Below, one piece after another: positions 45,501-57,525 of a stretch of DNA of 64,000 bases (position 1 is its first letter; each line of letters begins with the position of its first letter). Below the pieces are notes generated by a model that ran no database searches, had not been told where the DNA came from, and saw nothing but the letters and a program-made list of their open reading frames with translations. A program made the position numbers and the translations under genes. The stretch comes from Hydnum rufescens UP504 (Eukaryota > Basidiomycota > Agaricomycetes > Cantharellales > Hydnaceae): assembly GCA_014904985.1 (NCBI GenBank), contig MU128936.1, forward strand, positions 62,001-126,000, in the 5' to 3' direction.

Positions 45501-47565
45501 ACAGTGTGTGCAGCGCAGCGACGAGGGGCGAGATGTCGTCATGACGAAGGAGACCAGACTCGGACGACCACCACGTAAAACCATACGAGAGCCTTGTCGA
45601 AAGAAGCCAAAGAGGATACACCAAGGAAAAAGAGGCGAGGGCGAAGATGTGGGGCCCCACGCATCTCGGAGAAAAGAAGATGGAAGGAAGGAAGGGGGGG
45701 GGGGCAAATGTGTTTCTCCCACCCACACATAATAGTCTAATGAGGGGAAGAATATTTTGTTGTTTCTTTTTTTTTTTTTTACCTGGTTTGTCTAGAACCC
45801 TCGAAAATCAAGTGTTTTGTTTGTCCCCCCCTCTTCCCCCGATTACACTCTGTATGACCATGATCGGCTGAACGCTTGAGGCGCTTTTACGACAAAGCGC
45901 CATTTAAGTCGTAGTCGAAGCAAGACAAATGATGGCTTCTACACGTGCGAGCTGAATATTTCAATTTGTACGTTGTTGACGGAGGACGGGCCCGAGCCAC
46001 ACCGTAGTACGTATAACTATGGTGGCATGGGTGGGTGAAAGATTAGAGTTATATGAGAGATATGAATCTTCTGATGGCGGTCGAGGAGGCAAGGCACGAT
46101 CACGGAGTCGCCAGACGACCGCGGGTGCAGGAAAATTAATGTAAAATCATCGGATAATGATCGAGCAAGACCCGAAGTGCAGGCACTGGCGTCACCCCGC
46201 CGGAATCGGCAGCATTGGAGAGAGAGGCCATTTCTCACGTCTGGCGTTTTGGCGACGGCTGTGCTCCCATTCCTCTTTTGTATAAACAGCCGCATGGCTC
46301 TCTTATTAACTTGTTGCCACAGAAAATACGGTTTCTCAAGGGGCGCGCGACACGTGCGGCTTCTATGTGGGGAGGCCCGGGAGGGGAAGGCTTGATCGAA
46401 TCGACCTATTCGAGAGTACAGTTCGGCAATTGGCATTCCTAATTTAGTAATCAGGCGATTCACGGGGGTCTCCGGCGGCGAGTCCACCATGCAAGGTGGA
46501 AATATCACGATACCTGGGACTCAAGTCCTCTACTTGGAAGTTGGAGTGACGTTTCTTCTCGACTTCTCTCGTAATTCCATGGATTTTATAGGCCGGAAAG
46601 GTTCTGGCGGTGAGTGCGGACACAGGCACTAAAATAGAATGACCCCCTGGGGGGGAGGGGAAACGTTTTGGATCGTTGTTCAGCAGTCCCCAGGGATGGT
46701 GGGAGGGGAGCGTGCAGATATTTTCTCCTGGGAAAAAAATGCCCTGTGGGAGGTCTAATTTTGAAAAAGGGCATAAGCTGTGGGGTATCATCAGAGATCG
46801 TTCCTTGTTCTCATACTGTAATGGATTGCGACAGGCTAAACCCTTAGGTCTCATTCATTGGAATCCAATCCGACTGATTCTCGGTAACCTCTAGAGAATC
46901 ATAAACGGGGGAAACATGCGGCAATCAAAATCATCCCAGCCTCGGCACACGCCGCCGCTCGCCCCCCAGCCACCCACTCACTGCGTCTCGGGTACTACTC
47001 GCGATCGTCCCCTAACATTCTTTCTAGTTCCCCTCTTGGTCTTTTATTCTATTTTATTGTATTTTTTCACTGATGAGTGGGGCCCAGGGCGGCACTCTAG
47101 AATTGGAAGTCAATTTATGGCCCCACAATATTTGTATGAATCGCCACATACACCCTGGAAGCTGTTTTCGCTTCAAATTCTATTCACAGTCGCCCCCAGA
47201 TACTTGCTTTCCTTTACAATAGGAACAGCGGGGGTCCCCCCTTGGCATGGGTTGGATTGAAGATAATTGGAGGTCGTGGCCTCTGTAACAGTGGCTTGAC
47301 AGGTCTCAACTCTGTATGATCTACCGTGGCGGCGTGCGGCTTTAAGTTGTACGATACAGCGATAACGGTCTTCCTGTGAGAGATGTCTTGGATTACAAAT
47401 TATGGCAGTGGGGCAGAGCCACGATCAGTTCACAAGGCCACGAACGGATTGAGGAAAGAAGGAACCGAGCTCAGGTATAAGATTAAATACTGTAAGCGAA
47501 CACTCAAGCCAGCCGATGGAGACCATATCCGAAAACTGCCACGCTAGCACACGGGAAACAGCAAC
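42550..47565. other. Five-kilobase stretch with no recognisable gene, rich in homopolymer runs
   Basis: Long T, C, A and G runs occur (for example T11 near 43467, G10 near 45696, T16 near 45766). Chance open frames exist, the longest being 271 codons on the minus strand at 44344-45159, but none resembles a protein family. A short ATG-initiated exon 'MCDDDD' at 43504 followed by GTGAGT might splice to a Cys/His-rich stretch ('SCRLCGDPLHHH') near 43618; this is weak. The left part likely holds the 3' untranslated region of the Nrg1-like gene. Confidence 0.35.
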
Positions 47566-49121
47566 TCAGCTCAAGTCAATCTCCTCCGTTTCCCCAACTT
47601 CCTCATCAAGATCCTCTACCTCTCCGTTCACACTCTCCTTGATCGGTAGGGGTGGTGCGAGCTCCTCGGGCGCGAGGCTATCTGTCGTGCCATTAGCCTC
47701 TCTGGTCTCTTCGTCTGTGACGATAACCGATGGCACAGGTGTTTCCGGGGGGAATTTGAATTCTCTATTCATAGTGCCGTTTCGCCGTCGAGATCGCCCA
47801 GCTTTTCCCGTCTCAGACGGAGACGACAGTCCCTGCTGCCGCTCATCGCCATTCGATTCGGTTTCGCAGGTTCCTCTTCTTTAACCGTTGTGCGAGCTTG
47901 CGTTTCTGGACTGGGCATAGGATTTGGAGGGGAATCTTTGCTAGGAGGTGGCGGTGACGTGGGAAGCGACGGCGATCTCGCAGGAGCTGCAGGCTGCGAT
48001 TTTGGACGAGAGAATGTAGTGGTGGAGAGTGACGACGAGGGCGTAGCACCAAGATAAAATGAGGATATAGGAACCATCCTAATAAGGCAGGTATATGGTC
48101 TGTCAGTCCCTGTCTGATGATCATAACTCAAAACCCACTTTTTCTCGTGCAGACAGGCGAGGAGCCACTGAGGTTGCACAACTGGAATACTTAGCGACAA
48201 TGCCTTTTGGTACTCCACCCCAGTCCCGCCAATCACGTTCCCAGCAGCTTGAGCACCAGACGGTGTTGGAGCCGGACTTGTGCATACAAAGTGGGTGGTG
48301 TCGATCTGGATACGGTCGCTCCACTTGGCTTTCATTTCATTCAAGGCAATTTTGGCGCTCTCCAGCAACACGGGATCCGACACGTTCCCGAAGCATACAG
48401 ATATTCCTGACGTATCGCTGATCGCATGGGTAATCACTTCCACCACATTGCTGTGGAACACCCCGGCGGTCGTACGAAGGATGAGTTGGAATGTGTATTT
48501 CGTTTGGACAGAGAGTCCGGAAAGTTTGGTGGACGTATTCTGCAAAGGGGAAGGGATCGCCGCTAAGCGCAGCCCATTTCGATTGATCTCCAGAGAGCGA
48601 AGCTTGGCCTTTGCTAACTCGAGCTGGGGCCATTCAAGGGTAACCGAGGTTTGTGTTACGTTGCGAATCTAGATGAATGGGTTCCTCAGATGGAAAGAGA
48701 AGTGGGAGCTTGTGTTGCAATGGATAGCCCTACCGACAATTTCGGAGCTTCGGGCAGTTTCCTCCCGTACATGTTGTATATTTTGTCTTGGAGATCCCAG
48801 AACTCAGCTTTCTGTCGTTTCTCCTCAGCCAAATTCTGATGCACCGCAATATTTACGATGGACCCAGAGGTGACGCCCGGGGGAAGTAACAAAGACGGGA
48901 ATTCGATAAGGTGAGCGCGCTCCCCGATAAGGATCTTGGAGATATGGTTCAGTCGTTCCAGGGCATCCCAACAGAACTTGGGTTGCATCTTACCGCCATT
49001 CCTGCATCTATGTAACAACAACATGAAGGGTGTTAGAGGCTTGGACGAGACTAGTCAAGCTCGACTGACCGAGCTTTCCCACCGTAAAGGTGAATGAGTC
49101 TGGCGACTTCGCCATCGTCAT
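47566..49121 (-). CDS. CHS5: Chs5-type exomer scaffold (FN3 plus BRCT)
   Basis: Scaffold of the exomer coat that carries chitin synthase and other cargo from the trans-Golgi network to the plasma membrane. ATG 49121 begins 'MTMAKSPDSFTFTVGKL'. After an intron comes 'DAGMAILIGERAHLIEFPSL' and 'LLPPGVTSGSIVNIAVHQN', the N-terminal dimerisation/Arf-binding part. The FN3 domain runs from 'NVTQTSVTLEWPQLELAKAK' to 'SNVVEVITHAISD'. The BRCT domain runs from 'ISVCFGNVSDPVLLESAKIA' to 'SIPVVQPQWLLACLHEKK', with an in-frame intron of about 60 bases after it. The tail is Pro/Ser-rich, then acidic, ending 'DEEVGETEEIDLS'. To reach that tail the frame must change; an intron at 47833-47885 (donor GTTAAA) does this exactly. 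It is divergent from the auxilin gene, 53 bases away. Confidence 0.9.
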
Positions 49122-49174
49122 GATCGTTAGATAATTTTGGGAGACAAAGGGTTTCGGCACTTTCCGGTGTAAGC
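49122..49174. promoter_or_regulatory. 53-base bidirectional promoter between CHS5 and SWA2
   Basis: Only 53 bases separate the two start codons, so both transcripts must initiate within it or within the neighbouring coding sequence. No TATA box is visible; there is an AATTTT stretch at about 49132-49138. Overlapping 5' leaders are likely. Confidence 0.6.
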
Positions 49175-52051
49175 ATGACTGACTTCTCTGAGCTCCTGTG
49201 GTCTGAAGGCAAACCAAAGCCAAAGGCTTCAGACACTCTGGGATCGAGGCTTCTAAATCCCCCTTTACAACCAAATGCACGACCATACGACTCCTTCGCG
49301 GCGCTAGCTTCAGCATCACGCCCTACCTACCAATCCACAAGCTCAAATGTTTCTCAGTCCTCAATTCACAACCGAATCTCTACTCCGTCTCGTGGTCCAG
49401 CCACTACCACCACGGCGTCACTTAATCAGGACTCGTTTAGTAGCCTCTTATCCCTTGGTAGTACATCTCAAGCGAACCTTTCCATTGCTGAACGCCAAGC
49501 TCAAGTGGACCGAGACCGAGGAGAGGAAGAGCGCAAGAAAGCCACAGAGCTTGAGGGTCAAGGTACATTCTGGGATCAATATGATTCCCTTTCTGCACCG
49601 AGGAGTACTGTGAACAATGGACCCTCACTCTCTACTGGAGGGTCGCTCTCGCCCAAGTTACTATCACTCTCCATTACTTACTCCAGTTTCGAGGCCAGCA
49701 AGTGGAGCGACATCATCGTCAATGCCAATAACCACCTTAGATCTTCCAACAAAGGAGGCATGGGCAGACTTTGATGTCCTCGTCCCCTCCACAGCTGATG
49801 TTGAAGTGAAGAGCCCTATTCCAGCACGGCCGTTTGCATCCCCGACTGGAAACAATCCCAATTTGTTTGATTTTGCCTCCTTTGATGAACCTGCTGTTCC
49901 CCCGGCTTCCTCGCGATCACCTCCGCCTCCGTTACGATCTGAAACTCCAGGTGATTTCGATTTCGGTGATCGTGAATATCGAGACACTTTACTCAATGAA
50001 GCCGACGACCACGACGAGCCTGATGATGATATTCTTGGTGACCTTGCGAGGCCCGTTGAATCTGTGGTGCGACGACCTTCCCCAGCCACTGTGCGTATCC
50101 TTCTCCAAGGTTGCGAGCAGTTTCCCTGCTAAATCCCCATTCTCACGTTACAGAACGTATCTGCATCTTCCTCCAATGGACGCACCAGACAGCCTGTCAA
50201 TGAGAGAGCTTCGCCTCCACCACATATAGTCGGGCAAATTGTCGAGATGGGCTTTTCACCTCAAGAAGCCCGGGAGGCGCTGGCTGCCACGGATACAGGA
50301 GTTGATGTCCAGGCGGCCCTCGACGCCTTGCTAGACGGGGCTCAGCCATCCTCCACGTCTCCAAATCGCAACGCTCGGAGACCCGAGAACGCACGTCGCG
50401 ATCGGGAAGAAGGGCTTGACCATCCCAGACGCCCACGAGCAGGCCCTTCAAGGCCACCCGCCGTGCCCGCTGCTTCAGCTTCGTCAGATCCTGGGTCTTC
50501 TACCGCCCTAAGTCCCGCACAATTGAAGGAGCAAGCAGACAAGGTCCTCCTACATGCCAGTGAGATTGGGATGAATGTTTTCAATCGTGCAAACGCGTTC
50601 TGGTCGCAGGGAAAGGCTCAACTGCAGAAGGTTTACGACGATCGCAAGGTTGTGTCGGCGCCTGATGGAAGTGAGCCTCGTAATCGACCTAACGCTCGCC
50701 CTCGATGGGCTACCACCTCTCCACTCGAAGATGGGTTGGATTCCTCGCGTTCCCGATTTCGTGATGAAATCGAGCAGCCTGAGGAAGGTCTCCCAAGGCC
50801 TCCTCTACGCACCACCAAGCAGCTCTCAGAACCCCAGGGACTATGGTCAAATCAGACTTTTCTCATCCCCAATGAGCCTGTCACATATGTGTCCCCCAAT
50901 CGACGGCGCTCTGCGCGAGAACCCGAACGGCCCGCGAATCCATCCACTACACTTGCTTCAGCTCCAGAAAACCTATTCGCAACTCACGCTCCACGGCACC
51001 CTTCTCCTCCATCCTTACGAAAGCGGGCGTTGGTGGGCACTCCCACCTCGACATTGTCTGCTTCCAAGTCTCATCGGGTAAAGGGCACGGAATCATACAA
51101 ACTTGGACGATTCGCAGAAGCAGAGTCCGCATACACTTCTGCCATTAGCTTGCTACCTAGTAATCACCTTGCCTTGGTTCCGCTGCTTAATAATCGCGCG
51201 GCAGCTCGTCTGAAAGTGGGTGATCATGCTGGAGCCGTAGCTGATTGTGGGGCTGTGATTGGAATAATTGGCGAAGGCTTCCACCCTGCGAAAGAAGAAG
51301 CCATTCCTCCGTTGGAAGACGGTGAAGTTATCAACTTAGAAGATGGTTTCGTGAGGGCGCTCCACAGGCGCGCAGAAGCTTATGAGAGCACCGAGAAATG
51401 GTCCAAGGCAAGGGATGACTGGGAGAAGCTCACAACTGTCGACTGGCCTGCTGGAGTCAGAATCAGACAGGAAGCTATGCGTGGCGCTGCCCGATGTCGC
51501 AAGATGCTCTCTGGGGACTCTGGGGAGGTGGTCACTGTTCAAATTTCTCGGCCTCAGGGTGCATCAAAACCGAAACATCAACCAAAGTCTGCTTCACTAT
51601 CCAGACCTACCCCGCCTTCAGATGCTGTGAATCGTTTGCGCACTGCAAATGACACCCAAGAGGCCGAGGATTTGGAGCGAATCGAAATAAAAGATGCCGT
51701 GGATGCAAAGCTCGTTGCCTGGAAAGGTGGGAAGGAAAATAATTTACGGGCGTTGATCGCAAGTCTGGACACTGTCCTTTGGCCAGAACTTGGTTGGCAA
51801 ACTATCGGGATGAGCGAGCTCATCACCCCAGGTCAGGTTAAGATCCGTTATATGAAGGCGATTGGCCGCGTCCACCCTGACAAAGTTAGTTTTCGATTCG
51901 GTTCGGTTCCCTCTTTTCTTTGGCAGTCGTCCTAACGTGTTTGTTTGTATCGTTACAGCTTAGCTCTATGAATACGACGCTGGAACAAAGGATGATTGCC
52001 AATGGTGTCTTTGGCGCCTTGAACGAAGCTTGGAACACATTCAAGCCATAG
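49175..52051 (+). CDS. SWA2: Auxilin-like J protein Swa2 (UBA, TPR and J domains)
   Basis: Recruits Hsp70 to clathrin-coated vesicles to strip the coat after budding. The N-terminal half is disordered with short acidic/aromatic motifs ('NPNLFDFASF', 'GDFDFGDREY') suited to clathrin or adaptor binding. A UBA domain follows: 'IVGQIVEMGFSPQEAREALA' to 'ALDALLDG' (50229-50340). The TPR block is at about 51085-51500 ('YKLGRFAEAESAYTSAISLL', 'LLNNRAAARLKVGDHAGAVA'). The J domain is at the C-terminus with the HPD motif in 'GRVHPDK' (about 51870-51890), split by an intron before 'LSSMNTTLEQRMIANGVFGA'; TAG 52051. The order UBA-TPR-J matches yeast Swa2. One frame change between 49580 and 49695 needs either a very short intron (31 bases, 49612-49642) or a longer one; its exact limits are unsure. 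Confidence 0.9.
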
Positions 52052-53867
52052 ATATTGTGCCTCATTCGTTCAGTATTGATTCATCGTTCTGGCGTTTCGT
52101 ATTTTTCCGGAATCTCAACTAAAGGACACCCATGCATTTTCAATATGTTGTCTTGAAGGCCTTCCTTAGGTCCATCATGCCTCTATTGGGCTCCTAGTAC
52201 GCACGTAATTGCATGTGTTGTGGTGCCTTGTGTCTACACGTTTCTGGCACGTCAATATGGCGCGCACACGTGACACTTGAATCTGAAGGCTGCATTATTT
52301 CACCTCAATCATACAACATTATAATATCGGTAGCGGCGACAAGCGCCAATCCCCGACTCTAAAGCCGTTGGCGGGGATTTCCGGTGTTGCCGGTGCATCA
52401 ATTGGCACGATTGCCTCTCATTCCTGATCACCTTTCACTTGAGAACACCGTGAAGTCACATTTCAACCGTTGATGATGGATGATATTGCACCTGTAGTTC
52501 GTTGCTAAGGCGTGTCCTTTCAGCTATGTTTGAATGTTACCAGAGCAGAGGCATCATATTCTACGCTTGCCAGTTGTATAAATTCGAGTGAACCCAAAGG
52601 AAGCGGTGTCTCTATCTCGTCGAGCTCATCATGTGTAATTGTTCCTTCCGAGTCTCCAATTCTTTCTGGTAATCAACAAGCTTCGCTAGATTGTCTCCTT
52701 CATCTACGACACCCCATATGTGCACACACTTAGATGTAGGTGCGTGTGACTTCCTTGGCAACATGGTCGATGGTGACGGAAGACGCATAGACATGTCTGC
52801 TAAGGTAAACCCCGAGAGTCCCGGTCGACCCAAGGAAAACTCTGAGCCCGACAAGACCAGTGCTTCCTCATCCACCTTGTCATGGCCTGTGTTAGAGATG
52901 ATGAGGGCCTTGGGATGCAGAGCACTGAGCCGTGGATGCACAGCCACGGATGCACAGCCATGGACACACAGCCATGGACACACAGCCATGGACATCGAAA
53001 GTGGTCTTGTGACGACGAAATTCCCTCTAAAACCCTCTCTTACGTAAATGTAAGAGTCGGGGATAATTATCATTCTCCACAAAATATTGCCAGTTTCGGC
53101 TCCCATTGTACCCAAAACTGAGATTTTGAGAGCTGTAACAATCCAGGATAGAATTAGAGAATCTGGTGGTAATGTTTTGTAGAGGCCACGCCTAATTGTC
53201 AAATTTGTGAAAGAACTCATCTAAATACTTTGTTTGGTGGGCTAGACATCGTCCATTGCATTTTCACCATGCTACATGTTCTCGCACAGACTCGCAGCTT
53301 CAGCCGACAGACGCTGGCCCACTAAACATTTCCCACCCCCACGCGAAAAACCCGTCGCGGATCCGTCTCTTGTCAGGAAGAAGTGACCGTTCTGGTGCAC
53401 ACAATAGAAGTGCTCATTGTCTCCTGCGGTGAGTCGCCCGGACAGAGAGGAGAAAGGAAGTGCAGGGCTAATTATGTCTAAACAGGTCTTGCCTTCAGGA
53501 TTTGGCGTGAGGGGCCCCCGTGATTAAAGGAGGGACACCGGGGTCACATAAATATCCAAACCTGAGGCCCAAAACCGCTTATTCATCGGGGCCACACCGA
53601 AGCCTTGAGCTTGGGTTCAGGTCCCCCCAAAACAGGAGTCTGAACCACAGCAAACTGAACCTTTGTACCACTATTCGGATGAGAGTCACCACAATAGAAA
53701 GCGGACCGTTGAACAGCATGAAAAATATGGGTAACATTGAATACGAACCATCAGTTTCATATCTCCATCATTGGTTACCATGGTAGGGGTATTTGTCCCT
53801 GTAGAATGGGGTGACCTCTCTTCCTAGAAAAACGGTCAAGGTTCCATCAGTGTCAGTTAGCACCACC
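52052..53867. other. Intergenic, with one short minisatellite
   Basis: Holds the SWA2 3' region and, downstream, the 3' end of the DUF6534 gene. No protein-like frames apart from one of 202 codons on the minus strand (52612-53220) that runs through the minisatellite and has no family resemblance. The minisatellite is listed separately. Confidence 0.35.
52927..52992. repeat. 14-base minisatellite, four copies plus a partial one
   Basis: Units TGCACAGCCACGGA, TGCACAGCCATGGA, CACACAGCCATGGA and CACACAGCCATGGA follow one another at 52937-52992, preceded by a partial unit. Copies differ by one to three bases. Confidence 0.9.
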
Positions 53868-55903
53868 TCATCCCCCTGATGTGACAAAGGTGATGATATA
53901 CGCATTGAGACGTACACTTCTAGGATCCTCCACACTCTGCCATATTCGCTTCTTGAGTGGGCTGATTAGTTCAAGGGGGCTGGGTGTATCAAGTCTTGCC
54001 CAGAGCGTCGTTCGCATGTGTAAGCTGCAAGGCCAAACATAAAATTAGCTCGCCCGTATAATGAGCCATATTATAGGGACGTACTTCGTGAGCATGGTGA
54101 TGGAATAGACTGCGCCTAGTGGCTAGAACAGGATCAAGGAATTAGTCTTGTATAGATATCCTCATTCTGGAACGAGCTGAAAAAAATGGGCAACCTACCA
54201 TGCCGATAGTAAGTACACTAAAATGGAGCCCCTCTTTGGCAACCTGTCTCATAATTAGTTCAACACCAGCATTATCAAACTGAAAAACAAAAGGAAATTG
54301 CTGAGACGCACCATCGCAAGAAGGAAACATGAGATAACACTAGTGATCAACCCCATACTAACGGTGTACAATACCATGCGGTTGATTACCAAATCAGTCC
54401 TGTGCCACGCCACAAATGGGATCATTAATCAGACAAAGAAACTCATTTAGTACATGAATGTGAGCTCGCAAATGTAACAGAATACGCACTTCTGGAACCT
54501 GGTCTGCTGATGACGCAATAAGAGACACATACACATTGAAATCACCATGTCTGCGGTTGCCTGAATGCCACACAATCACACCATGTACAATGTATCAGCA
54601 AAGGTAGGAGTGTGTGTGTGTTAAAAACTAGGAGAGATAGATTGCAGCCAAGACGCACTTGAATAGTGAGCCATGTCATGGCAGGCCATGTACATTCCTT
54701 GAGTATTACTGCAAGATCTAGATTCATGTTCCTACAGCCAAATCAGACCAACAGCTTGTTGGCTGTGGCCTCGCCGAAGAGAATACAGGCATGCATACGC
54801 TCTGATGGAGGTGGCTGTAGCACACCAGAACATCAATTTATTCGGAATACAATAAGTCACGGTCCCTTGAGCATATGAAGATGAGTACGGACCAGCACCA
54901 AATCCTAGTGCGGGAGGAATAAGACAGAAGGACATTGGAAGCAGTGGTAATTGGGCAAGACTGACCAAACTGAAGCAACACAAGGACTTGCTACAAAGTC
55001 ATAGTGGAAGACTTTCAGACTGATCTATTGTATTATGACACCAGGGCCAGAACCCACCACAAACACTCCTAGACAGAGATTGGCGCTCACTATGGAAATC
55101 AAGCGGTATTATGAATGCGATGTTTCTCTGGCAAGGGTATGTGGCGAGACCTACGAGAATAGACGCGATACGCAAAGAATGTCTGGACGGTAACTGATGA
55201 GCAGACCTTGAAGTAGATAACGCCAAAGCCAAGATAAGGGCATCTACAACCAGAATTGACTCAATACTCACTGAATTGATTTGAAATATTAAGAATTCCC
55301 TGTAAATATGCATGAGTAGAGGGAGTCGGTAGGGAAAGGAATCGTGAATCGTGATACACCCAATACGCACCATGTCGCCCTCTCCAGTGCAAGATGATCA
55401 TAGTGATTTGCAACAAACCACCAATATAAAGCCCTGGTAACGCATGTGCTGTGCAATGTACATAGGGTCGGCCAACAGTGAGCCTCCACATTATTTCCTG
55501 GAAATAGTTGAAGAGCACCAAAAAGAAGATACCAACAGTTGAAAAGCTTCCAAAGTCCTTTCAATCGAAGATGAGGAGTAAGCCTCGAAAAAAAAGTGTG
55601 TGAAAAGCTCACCACAAAAGGCCCACCTGAGAAAGGGACAGATGATGGGCAATTAATGGACGCTTCAATGAAATAATGAGAGACGTACCACCAGTTTCAC
55701 CGACCTTGGGTCATTTGGGAATGCATGATAATAGCTAGAGGTCTGGATGGTGAAGATACCAAAGCATCTGCGAAATACGCGAGGTCAGCACTGTCATGCT
55801 CATCATTAAGGCTCGAGGAGACTGACAAAGCGGCGAGGAGGTGACCAAAGAATGAGCCACCCAAGAGGTTGACCGGGTTGAGCTTCGTCGTCACTAGATC
55901 CAT
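53868..55903 (-). CDS. DUF6534-family multi-pass membrane protein
   Basis: DUF6534 proteins are a large, Agaricomycete-expanded family with about seven membrane segments; function unknown. ATG 55903 starts 'MDLVTTKLNPVNLLGGSFFG', close to the family start. Later exons give 'TRALYWWFVANHYDHLALER', then 'DLAVILKECTWPAMTWLTIQ', 'ATADMVISMCMCLLLRHQQT' with 'RFQK', 'TDLVINRMVLYTVSMGLITS', 'EGLHFSVLTIGM', 'PLGAVYSITMLT' and finally 'LHMRTTLWARL', matching the conserved small-residue/asparagine end of the membrane domain. Ten or so introns of about 50-60 bases separate these pieces. The C-terminus is placed at TGA 53868 with moderate certainty. Each exon joins with plausible splice sites, so the gene seems intact. 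Confidence 0.8.
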
Positions 55904-56621
55904 GATGGAGGGAAAAGAGGGGGCGGATCAGGCAAGGAAATGGAAGCTCAGAAGTGCTATACATTGATATCAGCTCAATTTATTGGAACGGAGCTCAAAT
56001 TAAACAGTACATGTGGGAGAACCGATGCGGAGAGATTATGATAATTCCCCACGTTACCCCTGTATCGTCCACGAGCACCGTAGATCGACAAGGGTGGGAT
56101 TAACGACAAAATGCACAGAGCGATCCCAAACTGGTGTGTTTATATCTGCTGTACAGCACCGGTGTAATCCACATACGCTTTTGCTTTCTGCCCCGGCAAC
56201 TAGTGTTACCGCGACTCGGGCTTGAAGTCGGCTCAAGCCATGAGTCGTCACCCGGAAGTCGCCCTGAAGCCGAGTCCAGCCGAACCGATCACCAACCAAA
56301 TGGATTTCGCACCCGTACCTACCCCAAAACCGGATTACAGCAATAATCATATTGATAGGGAATTTTAAATTTTACATGCATTGTTTGACTTAGGGGAGGC
56401 TGATCAAATAAAACTGATTTTTGCGGGGTCCTACCCCATGGTGTGTGCTCATGACCATGGCAAGTCAAGCCACAACAAACAAACCCAAATAAACAAGCCA
56501 CCAGCCTGGCATGCAGCTGCATCATAAAAGCCCGATGTTGTCTGGTATGTACTCATTGTCATCAACATGCTCAATCAAACAGATATGGTGCAAAATCCAC
56601 CTTGGTCAGTCATCTAAGCCT
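55904..56621. other. DUF6534 promoter region and non-coding sequence
   Basis: Directly upstream of the DUF6534 gene on the left, then sequence of no recognisable coding content. It marks the passage from conserved genes to the repeat-rich right end. Confidence 0.3.
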
Positions 56622-56690
56622 ACCTAGTTAGGTACTACTTCTGGGGCAGATAATGGTACCTAAGTAGGTCCCATCACTATTTTGGCCAAA
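56622..56690 (+). repeat. Hairpin element, copy 1
   Basis: ACCTAGTTAGGTAC (56622-56635) pairs with GTACCTAAGTAGGT (56656-56669) at 13 of 14 positions, around a loop containing TTCTGGGGCAGATAATG. A related sequence occurs at 62005-62073 in the opposite orientation. Confidence 0.7.
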
Positions 56691-56937
56691 GCAGTCTGCC
56701 CCATTGAAATCTCTCACTTGAGCTTTGGGCTGAAAGTTGGCTGAAATTGACCTGAATTAGGACTTAGCACTCAGGACTTCAGCAGACTCAATTGAAGACC
56801 ACTATTGCGAGTCTTTCCATTCTGCCTTGAAGGAACAACTTAGAATTCTTAAATAAAACAACCTTCCATTAAGGCCACAGTACAAACTGTAGGGGTTTTC
56901 TGCCGATGTTCAGAAGAAAACAAGAGCAAGTCAACAT

Positions 56938-57146
56938 TCTCAATCTCCCCTACATTCTCGCAGTTGTTTTTCTCCCCCACCTTCCTGCACACGTCCTCAA
57001 TCTCCCTTGCATTCCCACACATGTCCTCGATCTCCCCCACGTTCTTGCACACATCCTCCCTCCCCCTTATGTTTCCAGACATGTCCGCGATCCCCATTGC
57101 ATTCTTGCACACGCCCACCCTCTCCCCCATGTTCTGGCACATGTCC
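56938..57146. repeat. 30-base minisatellite, about seven copies
   Basis: Diverged 30-base units start near 56938, 56968, 56997, 57027, 57057, 57087 and 57117. On the minus strand each codes a decapeptide like NVGEIEDVCK; on the plus strand a Pro/His-rich decapeptide. Because the unit is a multiple of three, several frames stay open through it, which makes long open frames here untrustworthy. Confidence 0.85.
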
Positions 57147-57525
57147 TTGGCATCCCTCTGAGCCCCAAAGGGGGAGATTCTATCATTCCCAGTCCCAAGA
57201 GGATGATCATCATCGTCAAGAACACAATTATCCTATGGGTTCCTCATTCTCTCATCGATGGCCTGCGAGGTCTCCAGGTGTGTCTGATGGACCTCCATGT
57301 GCACCTGCAACCATGCAGAATCAGCACAGTATGGGTGTGTCAACTTGGGGTCGCCCTGATCCAACCTTCTCTGCATTTCAGAGGGGAGGTTCACAGCCAG
57401 TACATGGGTTATGCCCTCGTGCTCTTACAACAACTTTCGGCCCTACATGTGGTCATAACAATGACTGGGGGAGTGAATTTTGTGGTGAGCAAGTTTTGTT
57501 TTTTAGTGTATTTCATCTTGTCTAA
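57147..57525 (+). other. Coding-like segment, unknown, in the repeat-rich region
   Basis: In one frame the sequence reads 'SHRWPARSPGVSDGPPCAPA', 'TFSAFQRGGSQPVHGLCPRA' and ends with a possible donor near 57483. A following stretch ('HGGALTGPNATFSVSGPM', 57540-57720) could be its next exon. No family recognised; probably part of a mobile-element gene. Confidence 0.3.

Noticed and set aside
46017..46508. 163-codon minus-strand open frame
   Set aside because: No family resemblance and overlaps other equally long chance frames on the opposite strand.
52612..53220. 202-codon minus-strand open frame
   Set aside because: Runs through the 14-base minisatellite and shows no family features; likely spurious.
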